DNA of 6,435 nucleotides, taken from the NCBI GenBank assembly GCA_020048595.1, contig JAIFMH010000218.1:1-6435 (forward strand), in the 5' to 3' direction. Positions 1 to 5,304 of the stretch are shown here, one piece after another. The notes below the pieces were generated by a model. The model searched no databases. It saw only the letters and a list, made by a program, of their open reading frames with translations, and was not told where the DNA came from. The translations under genes were made by a program, and so were the position numbers. Source of the DNA: Bacteroidota bacterium (GTDB lineage Bacteria; Bacteroidota; Bacteroidia; Bacteroidales; UBA4417). Numbering within the stretch: the stretch's first letter is position 1; each line of letters starts with the position of its first letter.

Positions 1-272
1 ATTGCTGAACGCCTGAGTAGTTGCAAAACCAATTTCTGTTTTGACGTTCCCTTTTGTAAGCGTTTTGTAATAGAAAGAACCGCTGAAAATCCCATTGCAA
101 AAATAAAAAAGGGAAAAACAAGGTCAGTGGGTGTGCATCCATGCCATTCCGAATGGCGCAAAACCGGATAGGCAAAACTCCAGCTTCCGGGAGTGTTAAC
201 AATAATCATTGCCATGATTGTTAGTCCCCGAAAAATATCAAGGGAAATAATCCTGTTTCCAGATGTACTCAT
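1..272 (-). CDS. Acyltransferase, HGSNAT/NagX-like (COG4299 type), N-terminal 90 residues, truncated by window edge
   Basis: Reading the minus strand from the ATG at 272-270 gives 90 open codons that run off the left edge. The protein opens MSTSGNRIISLDIFRGL, the family hallmark (R-x-x-SLDxFRG) that begins the first membrane helix. It continues with VNTPGSW (25-31), HSEWHGC (40-46) and TPTDLVFPFFIF (47-58), which leads into the second helix. This pattern is typical of heparan-alpha-glucosaminide N-acetyltransferase relatives, inner-membrane proteins that move acetyl groups from acetyl-CoA across the membrane onto amino sugars. His40 lies where I would expect the acetyl-accepting histidine of human HGSNAT (inference from remembered alignment). 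Bacterial members are often near amino-sugar or glycan-use genes (NagX), but the substrate here cannot be read from 90 residues. It is transcribed divergently from the Nudix-type regulator, a common regulator-target layout. Family assignment is firm; function is less so. Confidence 0.88.
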   Translation of the reverse strand, partial: MSTSGNRIISLDIFRGLTIMAMIIVNTPGSWSFAYPVLRHSEWHGCTPTDLVFPFFIFAMGFSAVLSITKRLQKGTSKQKLVLQLLRRSA

Positions 273-307
273 AAATAATCAGCTAATTCAGTTAAATTTT
301 TCAGACT

Positions 308-331
308 ATATCAAAAATTGATATCAAAAAT
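308..331. repeat. Direct repeat ATATCAAAAAT x2, also an inverted repeat; candidate operator
   Basis: ATATCAAAAAT occurs at 308-318 and again at 321-331, a 13-bp period. The same stretch holds a perfect inverted repeat, ATATCAA (308-314) and TTGATAT (318-324) with a 3-base AAA spacer, and an overlapping palindrome TTGATATCAA (318-327). Another TTGATAT half-site lies at 416-422. The second direct-repeat copy overlaps the minus-strand TAnnTTTG word. That position suits a repressor site for the divergent regulator. Caution: TTGATATCAA also occurs inside the coding sequence at 1993-2002, so the word is not rare in this AT-rich DNA. Confidence 0.4.
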
Positions 332-332
332 A
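325..332 (-). promoter_or_regulatory. Candidate -7 promoter element (TATTTTTG) for the leftward acyltransferase
   Basis: Read on the minus strand this is TATTTTTG, an exact match to the Bacteroidota sigma-ABfr -7 consensus TAnnTTTG. It sits about 50 bases ahead of the ATG at 272. A TTTG lies upstream at 351-348 (minus strand) but is only 15 bases away, shorter than the usual spacing for the -33 element, so the upstream half is weak. It overlaps the repeat at 308-331. Confidence 0.4.
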
Positions 333-570
333 CATTTTCTACCCTTCCAAACAGCATGAATATAATTACTTTTATTCTTTCAAATTATTTTTTTAATTGA
401 ATACTAACACTTTATTTGATATTATTTTAACACAAAACACTATTTATCAATTACATATATTCTATTTTTATCATCAGTCAATAATCTGATTATAAATGCA
501 AAATTCTCTTAATTTTATAGCAGATTTTAAGATTAGTTCTTAGGATAATATTACAATTTAAATTTAAAAC

Positions 571-1305
571 ATGCAGGAAGGACTAATTCCAAATGTTTCG
601 GTCGATTGTGTAGTTTTTGGATTTGATTTTATAAATCTGAATGTGCTACTGATTGAAAGAAATATGACTATAGACGGGATTTCATATGCTGACCTTAAAT
701 TCCCTGGTGATTTAATGAGTCTTGATGAGGACCTGGATACTTCTGCGGCTAGTATTCTTAAGGAATACACCGGTTTGAGCAATATTTATTTAAAACAATT
801 TAAGAGTTTTGGTTCACCTGACCGGTTAAAACGACAACCGCGGGATCTGGAATGGCTTCGACAGATAGACCATCCTGAAGAACATGTAGTTACAATTGCT
901 TACTACTCACTTATTAATATTTCGGAACAGCGTCGCCCGGAACTGATTCTGAGTGATAATGCCCGTTGGTATCCGGTTAATGAAGTCCACAGCCTGGTAA
1001 TGGACCATTTGGATATTCTGCATGATGCACTCGAACATCTCAGGGGTGAACTATTGAATAAACCTATTGGTTTTGAGCTGTTACCAGAGAAGTTTACCCT
1101 TTCGCAAATGCAAAAACTTTATGAAGTAATTTTGGGTACCACCTTTGACAAACGAAACTTCAGAAAGAAAATACTGAGTATGAAATATTTAATACCTCTT
1201 AATGAAAAGCAGGTTGGAGTAGCTCACAAACCGGCCAGGTTATATATTTTCAGCCGCGAAGTTTATACTAAAACAAAGAAAGACAATTTTGATTTTTCCG
1301 TGTAG
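571..1305 (+). CDS. NrtR/AraR-family transcriptional regulator: degenerate Nudix domain plus C-terminal winged helix
   Basis: This 244-residue protein has the two-domain layout of Nudix-related regulators. Residues about 7-140 form a Nudix fold, and about 165-235 a winged-helix DNA-binding domain with the family signature FTLSQMQKLYEVILG followed by DKRNFRKK and HKPARLYIF. The Nudix helix (47-69) is damaged as an enzyme. The initial Gly is Asp47, and the REUxEE core reads SILKEY, so the Arg and two of the three metal-binding Glu are gone. This points to a ligand-sensing rather than hydrolysing domain, as known for NrtR (ADP-ribose, NAD control) and Bacteroides AraR (arabinose). The ligand here is unknown. 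No NAD or arabinose genes are in view; the nearest plausible target is the divergent acyltransferase. The ATG at 571 is the first start in frame, and its leader is A-rich without a Shine-Dalgarno sequence. Confidence 0.88.
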   Translation: MQEGLIPNVSVDCVVFGFDFINLNVLLIERNMTIDGISYADLKFPGDLMSLDEDLDTSAASILKEYTGLSNIYLKQFKSFGSPDRLKRQPRDLEWLRQIDHPEEHVVTIAYYSLINISEQRRPELILSDNARWYPVNEVHSLVMDHLDILHDALEHLRGELLNKPIGFELLPEKFTLSQMQKLYEVILGTTFDKRNFRKKILSMKYLIPLNEKQVGVAHKPARLYIFSREVYTKTKKDNFDFSV

Positions 1306-1553
1306 AATTTTTAGCGATACAAGGTTAATGAAAAATAGAAATCCATTGTCATTGAAATTAAATTACCGTCTTCTGATAACAATAGTCCCTTAATAATTCC
1401 CAATAACCTCATTACAAATAATAAGCAAATTAAGGTCTTTACATTCTGATATATTGATAATCTGCCACTTATTGCTTTGCATCTTCGCGGCAAATAAAAA
1501 TCTAACGGAGCATTGTGTTAAACCAAAAAGTATAAAATAGTAGAAACTAAACT
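1306..1553. other. Intergenic stretch between convergent genes, no gene seen
   Basis: These 248 bases lie between the end of the regulator and the end of the leftward GreA-like gene. I see no convincing gene. The only hairpin I could find is a 5-bp TTTGC/GCAAA stem (1476-1480 with 1490-1494) followed by TAAAAA. That is too short to call a terminator. Confidence 0.6.
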
Positions 1554-2009
1554 CTAACATATTTCCAAAATCTTCATAGTAGTACCGCGAAAAGTGAAAG
1601 AATCGCCTTTTTTCAAATCCTTCATTGCTGTAACCAAAGGAACTACGGGCGATACAACATAAAAAGCCTGATTATCAACTTCAAGTTTGCCAATACCAGC
1701 CATGATATAGAGTGTTTGTGTATCCAGCTTAACTAATGCTCCGGCCTCTACTTTGGTATAGATAGTTGCAGGTTTTATTTGCCGCAAATACCGCAATTCT
1801 TCCTCAACGGCTGACAATTGCTGAGCCAGCATATCTCGTTTCCGCATCATCTGAGCCCTGAATGAATCGTATCTGTCGCGGGGAGCTCCATATTCATTTG
1901 CACTTTGTTGAGCATCATTCATTGCAGCCAGGGAGTTGGCTTCAGCTTCTTCTTTAATTTCGATGCATTTTGCAAGTAACCTCTCTTTAAGTTTGATATC
2001 AAGCGGCAT
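1554..2009 (-). CDS. GreA/GreB C-terminal-like domain protein with N-terminal coiled coil (often misnamed '3-oxoacyl-ACP synthase')
   Basis: A 151-residue leftward protein. Residues 5-78 are charged, heptad-like and probably helical, with a conserved-looking NEYGAPRDRYDSFRAQM segment (38-53) in the middle. Residues about 86-151 resemble the FKBP-like C-terminal domain of transcription elongation factors GreA/GreB: EAGALVKLDTQTLYI, then GIGKLEVD, VVSPVVPLVTAM, KKGDSFTF and a closing ILEI. Overall it resembles a set of roughly 150-residue proteins seen across Bacteroidota that databases frequently label '3-oxoacyl-ACP synthase', although nothing here resembles a ketosynthase (no Cys-His-His/Asn active site in this short protein). 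A role at RNA polymerase is plausible by fold. The acidic coiled-coil tip of true GreA is not clearly present, so transcript-cleavage activity should not be assumed. It stands alone, divergent from lplA. Confidence 0.75.
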   Translation of the reverse strand: MPLDIKLKERLLAKCIEIKEEAEANSLAAMNDAQQSANEYGAPRDRYDSFRAQMMRKRDMLAQQLSAVEEELRYLRQIKPATIYTKVEAGALVKLDTQTLYIMAGIGKLEVDNQAFYVVSPVVPLVTAMKDLKKGDSFTFRGTTMKILEIC

Positions 2010-2075
2010 AGTTTCAGATTTTAGCCCGTTTTATGAATGTTTTAGCATTGTAAAGATATATATTTTCACATCTGT

Positions 2076-2083
2076 TATATTTG
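2076..2083 (+). promoter_or_regulatory. Candidate -7 promoter element (TATATTTG) for lplA
   Basis: TATATTTG is an exact match to the Bacteroidota -7 consensus TAnnTTTG and lies 65 bases ahead of the lplA ATG, implying a leader of about 60 bases. The nearest upstream TTG (2048-2050) is 25 bases away, somewhat far for a -33 element. The location, in a divergent intergenic region just before a rightward gene pair, supports it. Confidence 0.5.
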
Positions 2084-2148
2084 CAGCGTATAATACTAAT
2101 TGAGAAATAATATTATTCAAACGTTTTGCAATCTACATACAAGTAAAC

Positions 2149-3126
2149 ATGCTGATTTTTAACAGGCCTTTCACTGATCCATACTTTAATATTGCCGCCG
2201 AAGAGTATTTTGTAAAACAGGCTGCCGAGGATATGTGTATGATATGGGTAAATGACCGATCTGTAATCATAGGAAAACATCAGAATGCTTTTGCAGAAAT
2301 CAACTATCCGTATGTTCGCATGAAACACATTCCTGTTATACGGCGCATAAGTGGTGGTGGTGCAGTTTACCACGATACTGGAAATGTAAATTTTACTTTT
2401 ATACAAAGGACAGACAAATCAAACCAGGTTGATTTCAAGCGATTTACATCAATTATTACAGAGTTCATCCAAAGCCTTAATATTGAGGTAAATGTAAATA
2501 AACGCAACAGTCTTTTTTCAGGGACACTTAAATTTTCAGGTCATGCCGAGCACGTGTTTCATGACAGAGTTCTTCATCATGGCACAATTCTTTTTAATAC
2601 CGATCTTGAAACGCTACAAAAATGTTTAACTCCTGATAAAGAATATCATGGAAAAGCAATGGCGTCGGTGAGAAGCGAAGTTGGAAACATAGCTCCACTC
2701 CTACCCGAAAGCATTGATATTAATCAATTTACAGAGAAACTGGTTGACTGGCTGTTAGATTTTTATCCCGGAAGTAACTCATATATACTCCAGCAGGATG
2801 AAATTGATGCTATTAGTAAACTGTCAGAAACAAAGTATAAAACATGGGAATGGAATTTCGGATATTCACCCTCTTATACTTTTCAGTTAAATATACCGAT
2901 GCATAAAGATGTTTTACCTGTTCGCATTAAAGTTGAAAACGGGAAAATTATTCATATTGAATTATCAGAAGAAACCGTGGCTAATCAAAGGATTAAAATT
3001 TTAAATAGCATGATTGGCATGTTGCACAAAGAAGATGAAATTGACAAATTTGTTGAAAATAACCGCATTGGCCTTGAACTTGCAGGCGTAAATAGTGTTA
3101 ATTTCGCAGAAGCCTTTTTCAAATAA
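2149..3126 (+). CDS. lplA: Lipoate-protein ligase A
   Basis: The 325-residue length and motifs match two-domain LplA enzymes. These activate lipoate with ATP to lipoyl-AMP and attach it to a lysine of the lipoyl domains of pyruvate, 2-oxoglutarate or branched-chain dehydrogenases and of glycine-cleavage H protein, in the cytoplasm. The opening PYFNIAAEEY (11-20) is the usual N-terminal helix. The substrate loop is RRISGGGAVYHDTGNVNF (65-82). Lys128 in LKFSGHAEH corresponds to the catalytic lysine of the K-x-SG-x-A motif, followed by LHHGTILF (142-149). The accessory C-terminal domain starts near WEWNFGYSPSY (233-243) and runs to the end. One difference: the common RND before the lysine reads RNS (119-121). 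The gene has its own promoter word upstream, and the next gene follows after 48 bases with no promoter seen between, so the two are probably co-transcribed. An octanoyltransferase role (LipM-like) is less likely given the C-terminal domain. Confidence 0.93.
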   Translation: MLIFNRPFTDPYFNIAAEEYFVKQAAEDMCMIWVNDRSVIIGKHQNAFAEINYPYVRMKHIPVIRRISGGGAVYHDTGNVNFTFIQRTDKSNQVDFKRFTSIITEFIQSLNIEVNVNKRNSLFSGTLKFSGHAEHVFHDRVLHHGTILFNTDLETLQKCLTPDKEYHGKAMASVRSEVGNIAPLLPESIDINQFTEKLVDWLLDFYPGSNSYILQQDEIDAISKLSETKYKTWEWNFGYSPSYTFQLNIPMHKDVLPVRIKVENGKIIHIELSEETVANQRIKILNSMIGMLHKEDEIDKFVENNRIGLELAGVNSVNFAEAFFK

Positions 3127-3174
3127 TTAATAAGGTATCCAAATACTAACGAAATACAACCTAAAAGTTTAATT

Positions 3175-3981
3175 ATGCAGACACAGGAAATTTTTGACCG
3201 GCTTTGGGCGGATTACATCGCTCAAAATCCTGAAGCAAAAAAAGTTTATGACAATTTTACCACAGAAGGTGAAAATGTTGAAAACGACCATATTGCCTTC
3301 CGTACTTTCTTTGATACCAGGATCAATGTGGATGTACTTGCAAGGCCATTTCTGGAAGCAGGTTATGTACAAAAAGGATATTATATTTTTGAAGACAAGC
3401 ATCTTACGGCAAAGCATTATGAGCATAAAACGATTGCGAATGCGCCAAGGGTATTCATCAGTCAGCTGATGACTGATTATTTCAGTCCAACACTGCAATC
3501 TGTTGTAAAACAGTGCGCTTCACGCGTGCCTGATGAGCTTGTATTTGGTAATGACCTGATATTTTCAGGTAATGTTTGGGGACCACCATCCTACGAAACC
3601 TATGAAATGTTGAGAAAAGAATCAGAATATGCGGCATGGCTTTACGTGTATGGATTTGTCACCAATCATTTTACAGTCAGTATCAATTCACTTAAAAAAC
3701 TGAATACTATTCAGAAAGTAAATCAATTTGTTAAAGACAAGGGATTTCTGCTTAATAGTTCAGGTGGCGAAATAAAAGGAACGCCAGAGGAATTACTTGA
3801 ACAATCCAGTACAAAAGCCGGATTTCTGCCTGTAGATTTCGTAGAAGGAACATTCGAAGTTCCATCCTGCTATTATGAGTTTGCCATAAGGTACCCGGAT
3901 ACCGATGGGAAATTATATTCTGGGTTTATTGCCAAATCAGCTGATAAGATCTTTGAAAGTACTGACTTTTATAATAAATAG
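3175..3981 (+). CDS. DUF1338 family protein, HglS-like 2-oxoadipate dioxygenase/decarboxylase
   Basis: A 268-residue protein of the DUF1338 family (Pfam PF07063). The characterised member, HglS (YdcJ) of Pseudomonas putida, is an iron enzyme that converts 2-oxoadipate and O2 to D-2-hydroxyglutarate and CO2 during lysine breakdown. The expected vicinal-oxygen-chelate metal triad is visible: His39 in NDHIAFRT, His165 in TNHFTVSIN and Glu235 in CYYEFAIRYP. Arg43, four residues after the first His, matches the spacing of the substrate-binding Arg of HglS (His70/Arg74, from memory). The protein is much shorter than P. putida HglS, as is common for the compact DUF1338 forms. Reaction and substrate are therefore inferred; other 2-oxoacids are possible. 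It follows lplA by 48 bases on the same strand and is followed by a hairpin terminator, making a probable two-gene unit. No signal peptide is present, so it is cytoplasmic. Confidence 0.85.
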   Translation: MQTQEIFDRLWADYIAQNPEAKKVYDNFTTEGENVENDHIAFRTFFDTRINVDVLARPFLEAGYVQKGYYIFEDKHLTAKHYEHKTIANAPRVFISQLMTDYFSPTLQSVVKQCASRVPDELVFGNDLIFSGNVWGPPSYETYEMLRKESEYAAWLYVYGFVTNHFTVSINSLKKLNTIQKVNQFVKDKGFLLNSSGGEIKGTPEELLEQSSTKAGFLPVDFVEGTFEVPSCYYEFAIRYPDTDGKLYSGFIAKSADKIFESTDFYNK

Positions 3982-4005
3982 TAAAAACAAAATTGATAAA
4001 GTATT

Positions 4006-4042
4006 GGAAGGCAGATATATCTGAAATGATAATCTGCCTTTC
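4006..4042 (+). terminator. Hairpin, probable rho-independent terminator of the lplA-DUF1338 unit
   Basis: AAGGCAGAT (4008-4016) pairs perfectly with ATCTGCCTT (4032-4040). A G-U and a G-C pair extend the stem to 11 bp around a 15-base loop. It starts 25 bases after the DUF1338 stop codon. The following bases are T-rich (TTTCTCCATTTTA) but interrupted, so termination could be partial. A 12-base palindrome CAGATATATCTG (4012-4023) could form a competing small hairpin. Confidence 0.55.
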
Positions 4043-4162
4043 TCCATTTTATGCAATGTGATGAATTGAATTATACGATTACGTAAAAGTGAAAATCTGA
4101 AAGCTAAAATAATATATAACCAAAGCCTTACGAAGAGTTCCTAATGTGTCAGCACAATTGAT

Positions 4163-4170
4163 TACTTTTG
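4163..4170 (+). promoter_or_regulatory. Candidate -7 promoter element (TACTTTTG) for the outer-membrane/SRPBCC/oxidase group
   Basis: TACTTTTG is an exact TAnnTTTG match 19 bases before the ATG at 4190. It would give a leader of only about 10-15 bases. No good -33 TTG is seen at the expected distance. It lies beyond the upstream terminator, where a new transcription unit is expected. Confidence 0.45.
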
Positions 4171-4189
4171 AACAAAATTAAATCTCTGC

Positions 4190-4888
4190 ATGACAAGCAC
4201 CTTAAAATCATATATCATACTCATTGTTAGCTGTTTAGGATTTACATTAGTATCTGCACAAAATAATAATTCATTTTTCGGCGTCAGAATTGGTGCTGCT
4301 TTGCCCATGGGCGAATTTGCATCGCATGAATTTGGTACCGGCGGATATGCTTTATTGGGGAAAAGTGTGGGAGCCGAAGCTGCCTGGTTCATAACTCCAA
4401 GACTGGGTTTTGGAATGGATGTTTCATTTAAATCTTTTGGATTTGCTACAGGCTACTATGCTGAAGACTATCTTGAAAATGAACCATCGTATAAATCAAT
4501 AGATTTATTATCAGGGCCTTACACAATAAGAACTTACATGGGAGGCCTGTATTATAAAGTTGAAATCGCCAATAAGTTCTTTTCAACATTTAAACTTATG
4601 GGCGGCATGTACAGTTCCAGAACACCGGATCAATTTTATGGCGTTGTGGATAACCTGTTTGAAAAAGAGAATTTCTTCTGGAAAACAGGTTCTCTCGATC
4701 GTACATTCGGATTCCTGACCGGTGCTTCACTTGAGTACAATATATACGAACATGTGAGTATTTTGCTCCAGGCTGATTTCAGCTATGCACAACCTGCATT
4801 TATTTATAATAATGGCAATGAACTGTACACTGTCGAAATGCAAATGCCTATCTTTCAATTACTGCCAGGAATAAACATTCGTTTTTAA
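4190..4888 (+). CDS. Outer-membrane beta-barrel protein (porin-family/OmpX-like fold)
   Basis: A 232-residue precursor. Residues 1-23 are a signal peptide: Lys6, a hydrophobic core IILIVSCLGFTL, and a VSA|Q junction before Gln24, a common Bacteroidota form. The mature part (about 209 residues) alternates short amphipathic strands rich in Gly and aromatic residues with polar loops. It starts with the familiar FFGVRIGAALPMGEF, then GAEAAWFITPRLGFGMDVSF, and ends GINIRF with a terminal Phe, the usual signal for BAM-mediated insertion. The size suggests an 8- to 10-strand barrel in the outer membrane. Ligand and role are unknown; it has no plug, TonB box or OmpA peptidoglycan domain. It is the first gene of a packed rightward group: the SRPBCC gene starts 19 bases after its stop. 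Why a barrel would sit with cytoplasmic genes is unclear. Confidence 0.82.
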   Translation: MTSTLKSYIILIVSCLGFTLVSAQNNNSFFGVRIGAALPMGEFASHEFGTGGYALLGKSVGAEAAWFITPRLGFGMDVSFKSFGFATGYYAEDYLENEPSYKSIDLLSGPYTIRTYMGGLYYKVEIANKFFSTFKLMGGMYSSRTPDQFYGVVDNLFEKENFFWKTGSLDRTFGFLTGASLEYNIYEHVSILLQADFSYAQPAFIYNNGNELYTVEMQMPIFQLLPGINIRF

Positions 4889-4907
4889 TCTGTTAAATAA
4901 TTCAACC

Positions 4908-5303
4908 ATGAAGAACATCAAAAAACATTATCATATAAAAGCTTCGGCTGAAGACATTTATACAGCACTCACCAATCCGCTGACAATTGAAATCTGGAGC
5001 GGCTCTTCCGCTGTAATGGAACCCATTGCAGGCACTGAGTTTTCGTTATGGGATGGTGAAATTTCTGGATTGAATATTGAATTTGAACCAGGGAAAAAGA
5101 TAGTGCAGGAATGGTATTTCGAAGATGAAGAAGCAACCCCCACAGAAGAGAAATCAATTGTTACCATTAAATTGCATGATGAAGGAAATTCTACTGATGT
5201 GGAATTGCTTCATATCAATATTCCTGAAGAAGCATTTGATAACATTGTTGATGGATGGGACCGCTATTATTTCAAACCGTTGAAAGAACTTGTAGAAGAA
5301 TAA
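4908..5303 (+). CDS. SRPBCC / AHSA1 (START-like) domain protein
   Basis: A 131-residue single-domain protein of the AHSA1-like SRPBCC superfamily, a helix-grip fold around a deep hydrophobic pocket. The sequence shows the expected order: an N-terminal strand (KKHYHIKAS), a helix EDIYTALTNP (15-24), IEIWSG (27-32), the core strands GTEFSLWDGEISG (42-54) and KIVQEWYF (64-71), and a C-terminal helix GWDRYYFKPLKELVEE (116-131). Members bind lipids, hydrophobic ligands or client proteins. The sequence does not reveal which, and no catalytic residues are expected. It is acidic and has no signal peptide. The gene sits 19 bases after the beta-barrel gene, and only one base separates its TAA from the ATG of the FAD-linked oxidase. 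Translational coupling is likely, so a shared process with the oxidase is possible. Confidence 0.85.
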   Translation: MKNIKKHYHIKASAEDIYTALTNPLTIEIWSGSSAVMEPIAGTEFSLWDGEISGLNIEFEPGKKIVQEWYFEDEEATPTEEKSIVTIKLHDEGNSTDVELLHINIPEEAFDNIVDGWDRYYFKPLKELVEE

Positions 5304-5304
5304 C

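Larger units (their letters stand above)
273..570. other. AT-rich divergent intergenic region
   Basis: These 298 bases separate two divergent start codons and hold no convincing reading frame. They contain the repeat/palindrome at 308-331 and a TAnnTTTG word on the minus strand, listed separately. On the plus strand, before the regulator gene, I find only imperfect versions of the promoter word, such as TAATTTTA and TATTTTTA. The regulator's own promoter is therefore not assigned. Confidence 0.7.

Noticed and set aside
1311..1493. Small leftward reading frame of 60 codons in the intergenic stretch
   Set aside because: No recognisable domain, composition like random AT-rich DNA, no promoter word or convincing start context. 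It ends right against the regulator's stop codon.
1476..1494. Hairpin TTTGC/GCAAA followed by TAAAAA as a terminator between convergent genes
   Set aside because: Only a 5-bp stem, and the A-run would suit neither converging transcript well; below what I would call a terminator.
2113..2406. Leftward 97-codon frame overlapping the start of lplA
   Set aside because: It is antisense to the strongly conserved lplA coding sequence and has no family features; a shadow frame.
3169..3498. Antisense and +1-frame readings (3169-3498 minus, 3194-3469 plus) inside the DUF1338 gene
   Set aside because: The DUF1338 frame contains the conserved metal-binding motifs. The alternatives show none and are shadows.
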